Origin: CAZCCV01 sp964497515
Lineage (GTDB): Bacteria > Armatimonadota > UBA5829 > DTLH01
Reading direction: 5' to 3'
Assembly: GCA_964497515.1 (NCBI GenBank)
Contig: CAZCCV010000008.1
Span: 15,151-79,150, forward strand
Length of the DNA: 64,000 nucleotides
This document shows, piece by piece, positions 16,624 to 27,300 of this stretch (position 1 is the first letter of the stretch; the number at the start of each line of letters is the position of its first letter). Below the pieces are notes generated by a model. The model was not told where the DNA came from. It ran no database searches and saw only the letters and a program-made list of their open reading frames with translations. Position numbers and translations under genes: made by a program.

Positions 16624-18402
16624 TTGAGTCTGAGAAAGCACGAGAGGCTATATAAGCTTGTGTCTTGTGCCACGCTTTTTGGTTTCATTCTGCCGCTTTT
16701 GGCAGGTCTTGGAACACCAAAGCGTGCCGAAGCACAAGTTGCGGCGCCGATGCCGGTTGGCGTGGTCGAGTTCCTGAACGATTCTAATGTGCAGGGCACA
16801 ATGCTTGCACGGCTAGCGACCGACGCTGTAGTTATCGAACTGAGCAAGTCGGACAGGTTCGATGTGGTAACTAGGGCGCAGATCGATGCGCGTATGAAAG
16901 ATCTGAACATCGCCCCGCCGCTGAATGCAACCGAGCGATCTCGTTTGGGCGAGGCACTCGCTGTCGAGGCTATGATTGATGGCAACATCAAAGACGTTGA
17001 GATCCGTGGCTCTGGTTCAGCCAGAAAAGCCACTGTGACGCTGGTTGTGAGAATGATCGACCAGGCGTCTGGTGAAGTGATCAACGGTGCCATCCAGACC
17101 GGACAGAGTATTGTAAGAGTTGGTGGAGAAGTCGATGACGATAAGTTGATCTCCGAAGCCATCAACAACGCTGCTTACCAGGCAGTGAAGACGATGATCG
17201 ACTATATCATCCCCGAAGCCACTGTTCAGAATACTATCAGAACCAACGAAGTCATGCTGAATAAGGGTGCCAGAGATGGTATCCGCACTGGCATGAAGAT
17301 GATAGTCACCCGAGATCGTGAGATCATCGGCAAGGTCAGCGTTCAGCACGTTGATCCGAACAACTCGATTGCTGCAGTGGTATCGCAGACTCGCGGCATA
17401 TCGCCGGAAGACAAGGCGAGAGCGGTATTTGATATGCCTGGACTTGGTTCGGTGGCAGATGATCCCGGATCAAAGACAGGGCAGAAGAGCTCCGTTCGCA
17501 AGGCCGGAGGCTCATTCATTAAGAGCCTCAGCAAGGTCGTCGTTCCTGTGCTCGTAGCTGCGTTCGTGGGTGGTATGTATCACTCCGGCACTGCAGAGAA
17601 GGTTGGTGCCGTAACGGCCGAGGCCGGTCTCTCAGGCTATGACCTTCCCACAGAGAGTGGTGGGCCAGGAGTCAGAATCCGGTGGAACCCAAACAAATTG
17701 GGCAAGGGCCTCAATGTGGTCGAGTACCACATCTGGCGCAACGATTTTTCAAAGCCGGTTCTGGTAGGACTGCCGACCGATGGCGAAGTCTTCGACGATG
17801 GACTGGAGAGAGACATAAGTATACGGACGCCCGAGGTCAATGACGGGCAACCCGATGGACTAAACTCAGAATCAGTCAGCGTACCAGCGATAAGCACAGG
17901 AAAACCGCTGAAGTATTACGTTTCTGCTGTTTATTCGGTTGTTGGAAAAGAAAGCATACTCTATTACGAGACAGTGCGACAGCCTACTGGGCAAGTGACG
18001 CCTATTGCGCAGATCCCGATTTCGGGTATGCGGGGTCCACTTACCGGCAGCCAGCAGAATCTGCATAAGGTCACATTTGAGTGGTTGTCGAAGCGTGGTG
18101 CAGATACCTATATAGTTGAGGCATCTACCGATCCCACGTTCCGAAATCCTGAGTTTGTGAGCCGACCCATTAGTTTCAGTTCAGTTGAGGGTCAGCTGGT
18201 CAGACTTGAAGTCACTACATCGCTATACAACTTGTTCCAGATGCTGCCGAGCGAGCAGCCTATCTGGTGGCGAGTCGGAGCCAGGGCATCTACAGATAGT
18301 CCGGGTCCGATACCTGCCAACGGCAGAGAGAATATGCGGTACATTTACAGTGAAATTAATCACTTCTATCCGGTCGAGATGCCCCCGGTACCGCCGGGTT
18401 AG
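16624..18402 (+). CDS. Secreted CsgG/LpoB-like protein with fibronectin-like C-terminal half
   Basis: 592 residues. TTG start fixed by GGGGAGGA 8 bases upstream. The N-terminus looks like a signal peptide ending near AEA-Q at residue 37. Residues about 44-190 resemble the CsgG/LpoB-type alpha/beta domain (VGVVEFLND, RFDVVTRAQID, LAVEAMIDGNI, then strands with ATVTLVVRMID). A FlgT-like segment follows around 200-260 (MLNKGARDGIRTGMKMIV). A hydrophobic stretch at about 300-322 may span a membrane. The last 250 residues look like two fibronectin-III/Ig-type domains. CsgG relatives act in outer-membrane export or activate cell-wall enzymes; the role here is unknown. A smaller paralogue-like CsgG protein occurs at 33719. 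Confidence 0.7.
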   Translation: MSLRKHERLYKLVSCATLFGFILPLLAGLGTPKRAEAQVAAPMPVGVVEFLNDSNVQGTMLARLATDAVVIELSKSDRFDVVTRAQIDARMKDLNIAPPLNATERSRLGEALAVEAMIDGNIKDVEIRGSGSARKATVTLVVRMIDQASGEVINGAIQTGQSIVRVGGEVDDDKLISEAINNAAYQAVKTMIDYIIPEATVQNTIRTNEVMLNKGARDGIRTGMKMIVTRDREIIGKVSVQHVDPNNSIAAVVSQTRGISPEDKARAVFDMPGLGSVADDPGSKTGQKSSVRKAGGSFIKSLSKVVVPVLVAAFVGGMYHSGTAEKVGAVTAEAGLSGYDLPTESGGPGVRIRWNPNKLGKGLNVVEYHIWRNDFSKPVLVGLPTDGEVFDDGLERDISIRTPEVNDGQPDGLNSESVSVPAISTGKPLKYYVSAVYSVVGKESILYYETVRQPTGQVTPIAQIPISGMRGPLTGSQQNLHKVTFEWLSKRGADTYIVEASTDPTFRNPEFVSRPISFSSVEGQLVRLEVTTSLYNLFQMLPSEQPIWWRVGARASTDSPGPIPANGRENMRYIYSEINHFYPVEMPPVPPG

Positions 18403-18420
18403 TTTCAGGGCTTTTTATCG

Positions 18421-18475
18421 AGGCCGCACCGCCCTCCCCGATGTGCCATTATTTGGTTAACTGGGCGGGCGGCCT
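18421..18475 (+). other. Long GC-rich stem-loop between CsgG-like and subtilase genes
   Basis: AGGCCGCACCGCCC pairs with GGGCGGGCGGCCT with one bulged base and a 28-base loop. There is no T-tract after it, so it is more likely an RNA-stability or partial-attenuation element than a full terminator. Confidence 0.4.
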
Positions 18476-18518
18476 GCCCCGTTGAAGCGGGTCGCGACGA
18501 CAGGAGGTACGGGAGAAA

Positions 18519-21500
18519 TTGAACCTAGACTTTGCAAATCCGGCGCGATGGAGATGGGCATGTGTTGCCCTTGTGGTGTTTGTACTCGCCGCAATGGCTT
18601 CCGCTGCTCCTGCGTTGCTTCCTAATCGCCCGGCATATGTTCCAAATGAAATGCTTGTGCGCTTTGCTCCGAATACTACGGAGACAGAACGCGATACTAT
18701 TGCTTCCTCTCTTGGTGGCGTCATAGCCAGACCGATGTCACTGGCTGACTCTTATGTAGTTCAGCTGTCTCCCGGTCGCGGTGTGACTATCGATACGGCT
18801 GTCACCAGAGCACGGCAGACCGACCGGATACTCCTGGCGGAGCCAAACTACCTCAGATATCCCCTGGATGTCGTTCCAAACGACCCGATGTGGGACAGGC
18901 TCTGGGGACTCAGAATGATCAACTGCCCCAAAGCCTGGGAGACTACCAGAGGTAGTTCGAGCGTGATTGTTGCGGTCAATGACTCTGGATTTAGTAAGAC
19001 TCACCCCGATTTGGAGGGCAGGCTGCTTCAGGGCTATGACTTTGGAGATAACGACAATGATGTGAGTCCGGACCCTGTAGTTGAAGCCGAAGGCAGTCAC
19101 GGCACACATGTGGCCGGCATCGTTGGCGCTCAGGGCGGAAATGGAATTGGAGTCGTTGGTGTCTGCTGGGACAACGTAAAGATTCTGCCTGTGAAACTTG
19201 CTCGGACAGGTTTGCCCGGGATGGCTACGGACGCGGCAGTTGCCGGGCTGCAGTACGCGCTGGATCAGGGCGCCCAAGTAGTGAATATGAGTTACGGCAC
19301 CTATTGGGCTAGCGAGTTCGAGCATAGCAAGATCAGACAGGTCACTTCTGCAGGACTTATCTGTGTGGCCGCTGCTGGAAACGACTATGGTAGCCCAGTG
19401 ATGTATCCCGCAGCATTTGAGGAGTGTATAGCAGTCTCTGCGCTCGGTCCGACTGAGGCTATTGCATCTTACAGCAACTACGGTCCAGAGATTGATATTG
19501 CTGCTCCAGGTGGTGATGGTTTTCAAGACTCTCCGGACACTATTTGGAGTACAGTGTGGAGCTCTGAAGGCAATGGTTATTCAGGTAATGTTGGTACTTC
19601 TATGGCTGCCCCACACGTTACTGGTGCTATCGGCCTAATTCTTTCTGCTGGGGTGCCAAGGGATCGCGTAGTTGATCAACTCTACCGTGGTGCAAGGCCA
19701 CCGAAATCCGGTGTGTTAGATCCTATCAAGTACGGTCACGGAGTGCTTGATGTTGCCGCTTCATTGAATACAGACCCGGCCATTGAAATTATCTCTCCAG
19801 GAGATGGCGAGATTCTCGATACCAACACGCCTGTGTTTAAGATCAACACATTCCTATTGGATGTAACCGACATTCGGATTTATCTGGACTATGCGGATGC
19901 AAACAGAGATGGTATTCCCGACGACCTGACTCAGAATCTCGTCTTCGACGGTAGAAATTTAGCTGCAGACCCCAACGCTCGATGGGACGGCGCTACATCC
20001 ACTCTTACGCTCATCTGGCCTCCGCTTGGTATGTCGCCTCTTGCTCCAGGAACGCATACGCTGTGTGCTATGGCTCTTCCGTCCGGTCAGGCCGATGCCG
20101 TGCCTGTTAAAGACTGGATGGTATTCTTCATTCAGCCACACGTGCTTACTGGAGGACGGCATCTGTTCTCAGTACCTTACGCATTGCCGGCAGGCACAAC
20201 GCCTTACGATCTGTTTAGAACCAGCAACTTCACATTGGCAAGGTTCATCCCGGAGCGTTCATCTTATGCCAAGATCAACTATCCTGGCGAGGCCAACGAT
20301 ATGCTGGCTTGGAATGGCGAAGGTGTGCATCCGGAGGGTGAGAACATCAACACCCCGCCTGCAGGACTCGGTTTCTGGGTAGAGACATTCATTGATATGC
20401 CAATTGCCATCGACGGCGTTGAAGATAGAAGTCGAGCGTATCATATAACAGTGACCCGCGGTTCAAGCGGCTGGAATATGATCGGCAATCCGTTCCCGTT
20501 CCCTGTTCCGTGGGAAAGCGTTAAGGTTATGTATAGAGGCAGAACTCTCGCGCTTAAGGATGCCATAGATGAGGGATGGATCCGCCCGTCCTTGTATCGT
20601 TATACCAAGAACGGATACACGTTCCAGACTCCACCTGAGGCTGTTCTCATTCCGTGGGAAGGTCAATGGGTTAGGATTCTGCCGAACAATCCTGAGAGGG
20701 CGAACGACTCTATGGTGTTGATTGTACCACCGATAGAATCCGGTGAGATAATAGAGACTCCCAGGAGCCGAGCTGCCGCCTCCGATGACTCGTGGAGATT
20801 GCGACTGCAGGCAGTGTCTGGTGGCGCAATCGATGCCACAAGCGTGGTCGGAGTAGATAGCCGTGCCGCCGACGGATTCGACAAGTTGGATGTCGAGAAG
20901 CCGCCTATGTTGACAAATGATGTGGAGCTTGCTTTTGTGCATCAGGACTGGGGAGTCGCCTCAGGTCGATATGCTAGCGATGTAAGAAACAGCATCGGCA
21001 CAGGCAAAACCTGGAACTTCGAAGTCAGCACCGATATGCCCAACAAGGACATTACGCTCTCTTGGCCGGATATCGCGGTAGCTCCGAAGAAGTATGACTT
21101 TGTCATTGAAGATGCAGATAGCGGTTCGCGCACATATATGCGCACACGCAGTTCGTATACATTCAACTCAGGTGCAAATGCTGGATCGAGACGGTTTAGT
21201 CTATACGTAGAGCCTGCATCGAATGCGCCTTTGATGATCAGCAGCATCACGGTCTCTCCTACCAGAGGAGGAACTGTGGGGATTAACTACACGATATCCA
21301 GAGATGCCCGTATCGAGGTCAGTGTTCTCGACAGCCGCAGCAAGGTAGTTAAGCGGCTGGATGGAAACACTACGAGGGCGGCTGGGCTAAACACTGTCCT
21401 TTGGGACTGCACCGCCGGAAATGGCGAGAAGGTTCCCGGAGGATTGTATCTGGCGCAGATCGTGGCCACGGGTCCGGACGGTGAGGTAGTGAAGTCCGTC

Positions 21501-21521
21501 AGACCGATTCTGGTGCGATGA
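18519..21521 (+). CDS. Secreted subtilisin-family serine protease (S8) with FlgD-like C-terminal Ig domain
   Basis: 1000 residues. TTG start with a perfect AGGAGGT 10 bases upstream. A signal peptide ends near residue 30 and is followed by an inhibitor-I9-like propeptide. The catalytic triad is complete: D155 in VAVNDSGF, H194 in GSHGTHVAG and S361 in GTSMAAPHV; the oxyanion Asn lies in AAAGND. About 420-640 holds beta-rich surface domains. A GWNMIGNPF...IPWEGQW module lies near 640-735. From 756 to the end it is paralogous to the C-terminus of the next protein and ends in a FlgD-like Ig domain (LWDCTAGNGEKVPGGLY). It is probably an exported, possibly surface-anchored protease. Confidence 0.9.
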   Translation: MNLDFANPARWRWACVALVVFVLAAMASAAPALLPNRPAYVPNEMLVRFAPNTTETERDTIASSLGGVIARPMSLADSYVVQLSPGRGVTIDTAVTRARQTDRILLAEPNYLRYPLDVVPNDPMWDRLWGLRMINCPKAWETTRGSSSVIVAVNDSGFSKTHPDLEGRLLQGYDFGDNDNDVSPDPVVEAEGSHGTHVAGIVGAQGGNGIGVVGVCWDNVKILPVKLARTGLPGMATDAAVAGLQYALDQGAQVVNMSYGTYWASEFEHSKIRQVTSAGLICVAAAGNDYGSPVMYPAAFEECIAVSALGPTEAIASYSNYGPEIDIAAPGGDGFQDSPDTIWSTVWSSEGNGYSGNVGTSMAAPHVTGAIGLILSAGVPRDRVVDQLYRGARPPKSGVLDPIKYGHGVLDVAASLNTDPAIEIISPGDGEILDTNTPVFKINTFLLDVTDIRIYLDYADANRDGIPDDLTQNLVFDGRNLAADPNARWDGATSTLTLIWPPLGMSPLAPGTHTLCAMALPSGQADAVPVKDWMVFFIQPHVLTGGRHLFSVPYALPAGTTPYDLFRTSNFTLARFIPERSSYAKINYPGEANDMLAWNGEGVHPEGENINTPPAGLGFWVETFIDMPIAIDGVEDRSRAYHITVTRGSSGWNMIGNPFPFPVPWESVKVMYRGRTLALKDAIDEGWIRPSLYRYTKNGYTFQTPPEAVLIPWEGQWVRILPNNPERANDSMVLIVPPIESGEIIETPRSRAAASDDSWRLRLQAVSGGAIDATSVVGVDSRAADGFDKLDVEKPPMLTNDVELAFVHQDWGVASGRYASDVRNSIGTGKTWNFEVSTDMPNKDITLSWPDIAVAPKKYDFVIEDADSGSRTYMRTRSSYTFNSGANAGSRRFSLYVEPASNAPLMISSITVSPTRGGTVGINYTISRDARIEVSVLDSRSKVVKRLDGNTTRAAGLNTVLWDCTAGNGEKVPGGLYLAQIVATGPDGEVVKSVRPILVR

Positions 21522-21538
21522 TGGGGGATAGATCCACT

Positions 21539-24256
21539 ATGAAACGTTTAGTAGTAAGACTTAGTCTGTTGCTCTTCGGCATTGCTCTCTTCGTGCCGTC
21601 GACGAGCGCTCTGTGCCAGGATCAGCCGAGTGGCCCGATGACGTGGACCTTCAACGATTACCTGCAGATTGATATGGGAATCTCTGGGGATGCTTGGGTT
21701 GATGAGCCTTCGCCACCAGCTATGAGAGATAGGACGGGGCGCTGGGGTGTATGGACTAAGAAGGGTGACCCTGAAATCGCTGAAGACGACAATATTCCGA
21801 TCATAGACTGCTCACCTGCTGACGGAGGTCCCGGGTGGCACTGGGGCTACACCACAGTGCGGATTGACGGCAAGAGCGAAGTGTTTGGAGACACATCCCG
21901 AGGAGGATGGATACTTCCACCGTATTACAGCTCTCCGGAAATTGGCAACTACGTGGGAAACCCGCCAGGAACATTCCACAGCGGTTACTATCTTAACAGC
22001 GAATGGATGTTTTCTGAGAGCAGAGTATTCGTTCAATTCCGAATGGTGATCATCAGAGACCAGGTTCGGTTCGAAGTGTTTTTGAGAAATGACGATTCTC
22101 AGTCGCACAATGTTGGACTGCGGCACTGCGCTGATGCGACCACTTGGTCCATTGTCGATGGTCCGTCGTACCCTTACATTCCGGGCTACGGAATCGTTCA
22201 GCACGAGATCAGCCTGACTGGAAACGAAATACCACCGTATTTCGAGATGTACAATGATCCTAAAGAGCCGTTGATTGCTCTTCGCAATACCCTTGCTTTG
22301 GAGGACGCCACTCCTCCCGACAGAATCGCAATTGGTTGGTTCTTGAGATTGCAGGCAAACGATTGGGATTACACCCCAATTCCCGACGCTCCGGTTCCGG
22401 ATCACGCTTGGGCGCTGTGGTGGAACCCAGTTCTGTTGAATCCCGGCGAATCCAAGACCATTGTCACATACTTTGGTATGGCTGCTGCGACCAGTTCGTG
22501 GACATCGAATCGCGAAGGCTCGACATCGGTGAAAGAGCCGGATCCGTACTGTGTAGCGGTGCAAGGGCCGCGTGCTCTTACACTCAACTACAGCGCGAGT
22601 CAGCCATACAACAACAGGCTTATAACTAACCCATTCAAAATCAAGGCATATGTTTATAACCTGTACAACGACACTAGCCTGAGGAACATCTCTGCTCACC
22701 TCACGCTTTCGCCGGGGCTGGAGCTAGTCTCATCAAGCGCTGTGCGTGAAGTGGCTAGTATCGGGCCAGAAAAAGAGTGTCCACCTATGGAGTGGGATGT
22801 CAGAGCCGATGGCACTCGCTCAGGTGAACTTGAATACTGGGTATCGGTAAGTGGAACTCCTGGGCCGCAGAAGACAATCAAGCGATCCATAATTGTTCCA
22901 GCTACTGGTACCACTAACATAGAGCGCGGCTGGCAGATGATTTCTGTCCCATTCAAATTCAGCGACACTCGCATTGGTGAGTCGCTGGATCTTACTCCGG
23001 ACACATTCCGCGCGCTCACGTGGGATCCGCAGTCCATAGACTACGAGGACGTCCTGGCTACCAAGCCCGGAAGTGGCTTGTGGTTGGAGTCTTCTGTGGA
23101 CAAAGGACTCGGTATTATTGCGACCGATGGTATGCCGCTGGCTGGCGATGAGACATACTCCATTGAACTCTACACAGGCTGGAACCAGTTTGGTAACCCG
23201 TTTGTGTTTGCCACCTCTTGGGGCAAGGTCAAGATTCTCGGAGATGCTGGAGTCGGCCCAGTCAGTATTGATGAAGCAGTACGCCGCAACTGGATCCGCC
23301 GCACCATTTTCTGGTGGGATAAAGGTCTGGGTGAATACGAGTGGTCGAGCGATCCGATGATCGATCTTGAACCCTGGAGAGGCTACTGGATCAAGGCTCT
23401 CAGACCCTGCAGAATGATAATCCCGCCCGTAGAACAGGTCGGCGGTAAGATACTGGGCGAGGCCACCAGAAAGAGATCCGTTGCTACGGCTGATAGTGAT
23501 TCTTTGAAGAACGCTGGCGATGGCTGGAGATTGAATCTCGTTGCCAGAGCTGGAACGGCTGTGGACTCAAAGAGTGTTCTCGGTGTCGATAGTAGAGCAG
23601 CCGATGGTTACGATGAGATAGACATCGAAAGACCGCCATCACCGGGCAATTCCGTTGCGATTGCCTTTACACATAGCGACTGGGGTGTAAATAGCGGACG
23701 TTACGTATCCGATATTCGCAGCTCAGCAACCGGACCACAGTCCTGGGACTTTGATGTCTCAACAGATATAACTAATGCCGATGTGGTCTTGACGTGGCCT
23801 AACGTCACCGACGTTCCGAAGGCTCTGGATCTTAAGCTGGTGGATGTCGAAAGTGGCGTTACCAAGTATATGCGCACTACGAGTTCCTACCGCTTCAACA
23901 GTGGGGAGGGTGGCAACCATCGGTTCAGACTGGTGGCAGAGCCTCGAACAGCAGGAAAGCTGCTGATCACGGGCATTATGGTCAACACCTCTCGTGCTAT
24001 CGGAGGAGCATCGATTTCCTATAGCCTTTCTGCCGAATCGACTGCCGATGTAGTCATTAAGGGCGCTTCCGGCAAGGTTGTCCGGAGCTTGGCAAAAGGC
24101 AAAGTTACAACCAGGGGAATCAACAGCCTGTCGTGGAACTACCGCGACGAGGTCGGTGATCCCGTTCCCGCAGGAAGCTACCTGATAGAGGTAGTAGCGA
24201 CGACTCCGGACGGTGAGGTTGCTAAGTCGATCAGACCGTTCCTCGTCGCCAGGTAA
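21539..24256 (+). CDS. Large secreted protein with GWN module and FlgD-like C-terminal domain, function unknown
   Basis: About 905 residues from ATG 21539, chosen because GGGGGA lies 10 bases upstream and a signal peptide follows directly (MKRLVVRLSLLLFG...). An in-frame ATG at 21518 overlaps the subtilase stop. The first 350 residues are Trp/Tyr/Pro rich and do not match a family I recognise. A GWNQFGNPF...LEPWRGYWIK module starts at G547. From about 661 to the end it aligns with the subtilase C-terminus (GVDSRAADGYDEID, SDWGVNSGRYVSD) and ends in the same FlgD-type Ig fold. It is transcribed with the subtilase and is likely a surface or exported partner. Confidence 0.75.
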   Translation: MKRLVVRLSLLLFGIALFVPSTSALCQDQPSGPMTWTFNDYLQIDMGISGDAWVDEPSPPAMRDRTGRWGVWTKKGDPEIAEDDNIPIIDCSPADGGPGWHWGYTTVRIDGKSEVFGDTSRGGWILPPYYSSPEIGNYVGNPPGTFHSGYYLNSEWMFSESRVFVQFRMVIIRDQVRFEVFLRNDDSQSHNVGLRHCADATTWSIVDGPSYPYIPGYGIVQHEISLTGNEIPPYFEMYNDPKEPLIALRNTLALEDATPPDRIAIGWFLRLQANDWDYTPIPDAPVPDHAWALWWNPVLLNPGESKTIVTYFGMAAATSSWTSNREGSTSVKEPDPYCVAVQGPRALTLNYSASQPYNNRLITNPFKIKAYVYNLYNDTSLRNISAHLTLSPGLELVSSSAVREVASIGPEKECPPMEWDVRADGTRSGELEYWVSVSGTPGPQKTIKRSIIVPATGTTNIERGWQMISVPFKFSDTRIGESLDLTPDTFRALTWDPQSIDYEDVLATKPGSGLWLESSVDKGLGIIATDGMPLAGDETYSIELYTGWNQFGNPFVFATSWGKVKILGDAGVGPVSIDEAVRRNWIRRTIFWWDKGLGEYEWSSDPMIDLEPWRGYWIKALRPCRMIIPPVEQVGGKILGEATRKRSVATADSDSLKNAGDGWRLNLVARAGTAVDSKSVLGVDSRAADGYDEIDIERPPSPGNSVAIAFTHSDWGVNSGRYVSDIRSSATGPQSWDFDVSTDITNADVVLTWPNVTDVPKALDLKLVDVESGVTKYMRTTSSYRFNSGEGGNHRFRLVAEPRTAGKLLITGIMVNTSRAIGGASISYSLSAESTADVVIKGASGKVVRSLAKGKVTTRGINSLSWNYRDEVGDPVPAGSYLIEVVATTPDGEVAKSIRPFLVAR

Positions 24257-24321
24257 CCAGGTCGATAGTTTTGAAGAGCTTTAGACTATTAGATACGATA
24301 CGCTGGAAGGAAGATTCTCAT

Positions 24322-27300
24322 ATGATAGGAGTTTGCAGGCGACTATCTCTTGCATTGTTACTCGTAATTGTGGCTTTGGCTCCTGCCTATGCACAATTGG
24401 GTGACGGTGAAACGAGCCCGCTGCACCCCACGGCAAACTCGGTCCATAACCTGAGTGTAACCTGGGGAGGCGATAACCCTCCCGATACAGAACCGTGGCC
24501 GACTGAGGAGCTGGGCATAAACCGTTTGTATACCGACTCGCCTTGGAAGAAGAATCCCAACTATTACTTCTTGCAGCCGGATCCAGACGGAACGATATAC
24601 AATGAACCGCATCAGACAGTTGATGTAATAGAGAACGAATACTGCGTGGTCAAAGCCGATGGAAGTATCGTTCTCTCGCGACCTGCTGTGGGGATTAAGG
24701 GTGTTTGGGCCGATCGTTGGCAGAGAAAGAACCTTTGGCACGACGATACTTTCACTCCGGGCGATACTATTACATTTAGTGACCCGTCACGTGTCCGCCC
24801 GGATCAGGTAGTATTCGTCTCATACTATGTGCCCGGAAGGTCTATGGTACTGCTCGACAGGCATCCGCTTCCGAGTGAGATTACTGTATACCGTTATCCA
24901 GCAGAGCCGGGCTTTGGCACGATTGCAATCAACCCGGAGATCATCAAGTTGGATCCGGACACTGGCAATTTGCGCAACAACGGTGACCCCTGGAATAACC
25001 TCTTGGGTATTTGGGATAACGAAGCGCTCAAGGGGATGAGTATACTCGATAGAGTTGACCGTGTGACTGGTCTCTGTTATCTCAGCAGGTCTGTTCCAAG
25101 CACCACCAGATACGTATATGTTGCCGTTTCGACGTATGCAATTGACTACGTTGATATGCTCGACGGAACAGGTCCCGACCTCCCGGCGGATTACGATCCG
25201 GACACGGGGGAGGTCGTTCTAAAGACGTCGGCTGCAGCCGATGGTCAGGATGTTCTCGTAACGTACCGTCCTCTTGGTAGAACCAAGATCACTATGGCAC
25301 TTGTGCCGATCGTTGATGTTTCGGGCGTATACACCTCGAAAGAGAACGACACCAACTACCTGGGGCAACCGCAGTTCGATGCTGCTACCGGCCGAATCAC
25401 GCTTGGAAGAGCCCTTCCGTGGAATACGAGAAGCGTTTACGTAGAATATGATGCTGTGGATATGGAAGACGTCACTCCCGAAAAGACATGGAGCTGGCGT
25501 GAGGGCGATCACGCACATCCAATAGTGCGTGAGAGTGACGATCTGAATCAGCGTTACTGCACGTTGCAGCCCGATCCAACATCTACTATGTCTGCAACAT
25601 CCTCGCACCCTGGGCTGTACCACGGTGTGGGTGAAAAGTTAACGGAATCCAGTATTCCGAGAATAGAACCGTCCAAGACCGCGCTCGCCAATCTAATATC
25701 CGGGCGCCTTGTATCACAGGGCTGGATTCCGCAGCACGAAGCTGACGAAGATAACGAGATTCCAGCGCAGCCTTACGATATTATTGTGACCAGCCGTGAG
25801 CCAGTGCTAATAGCCGAAGTATGGGTGGCTGACGAAGAAGGTGAGGTCACCAACTGGGGTGGTTCGTGTGACGTTGCTATGGAACTCAACAGTGGTCAAT
25901 ATGTGATCATTGTCGATCCTGACAATGCATTGCCGGAAGGCGCTCGAATATTGTCAGTCAGCTATTACACTGCTGGCAAATATTACGTATTTGGCTATGG
26001 GCCTGCGCCAATGCCGGCCACGGTTCATGCAATCAATCTAAATGGCTATGCACAGGCTCGATCCAACCTGCTCAGAATTAATCCACGACTGCTCGATATG
26101 GATGAGGATACGGCAGGATGGAGAGCCAAAGCACTCTCGCAGGATATCACTGAAGGTTACAACATCCTGGGGATTTTCGACAACCTGCAGTTGCAGGGTT
26201 GGAACTACTGGACTCCTGGTCCCGGTATGGTAGAGGGAGACGCCAGTGGTGCCGCGGTTCTGAAGCTGAACACAGTCCCACATACTACCGTAAACACCCT
26301 CTACATCAAGGTATCAACGTATGCGGTGGACTCAGTTGTTGAGCTCAATGATCCAACTGAGAACAACCTCTATCCGGGGCGATTCACAGATGATCTTCCG
26401 GATGGCGCAATGTGGGCTGAGGGCAATGATGGCCACGAAACGGCTTTCTATGAGCCGGATGTTGTCGTGTCGTATCCGATGAGGGGTGACGAGGATCCTG
26501 AGTACTTGCATTTGGTCAAGGTACACCTGCGTGAACCACTCTCCACAGATGGTGCTCAGGTTAGAATGACCCACCGAGCTCTGAGCCAGTCAAGTATTAC
26601 ACCTGCTCGCGGGCCGGTTATGGCTTGTCCAGTACTGACTATTACTGAATTTGATGATAACGGCGCACCTATAGATCGTGAACTGAATGATCTTCTTCAG
26701 AACGATCCTCCGGTATTCAATCTGGCACTTGAAGCTGAGGATCCTAACGAGTTGTTCCAGCACGGAACACGTATGCTGAAGGAAATCAAATATCACGCTA
26801 TGCCGTGTATTATGGGTCTCTATACGCACGCTACGTGGGCGGAGGGGCTCCGACGTTTCGGTGATGTGACAGACGACCACCGAAATGTTCAGCCTATGTA
26901 TCTGGCAGAACCAGGCCTTTACCGATTGGCTGTTAGTGCCGGTCTCAACATGTTCAATCGCAAGCAGCAGCCGCGATACGATCTATTCGATGCCAGCGAC
27001 ATCTGTCTGTTGCGCGATCCACGTGGTAACCCGATGGATGTGGCGCCACTATTGGTTGCCGAAATGGACGGTTCTGCAGCAGAGAGATCGTGGAGTTATG
27101 TTGCGGCCACTCACCCAGAACCGGTTGGCCAAGAGCCAATAATATCCACAGCCGGTCCTGTTACCGCTACGGTTCACGACAGTGAACCTAGTGGTGGAGT
27201 AAGCTGGGCTGGCCAGATGATGGGACGCGACTATCTTACCAACTATCCAGGAGAGGGATGGCCTATCCAGTTTACCGGCCCCGACCCGCTGATTGCTGTC

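Noticed and set aside
18738..19526. 262-codon open frame on the minus strand
   Set aside because: Antisense to the subtilase catalytic domain; no motifs and no ribosome site.
21812..22699. 295-codon open frame on the minus strand
   Set aside because: Lies wholly inside the 905-residue secreted-protein gene, has no family likeness, and reflects codon use of the real frame.
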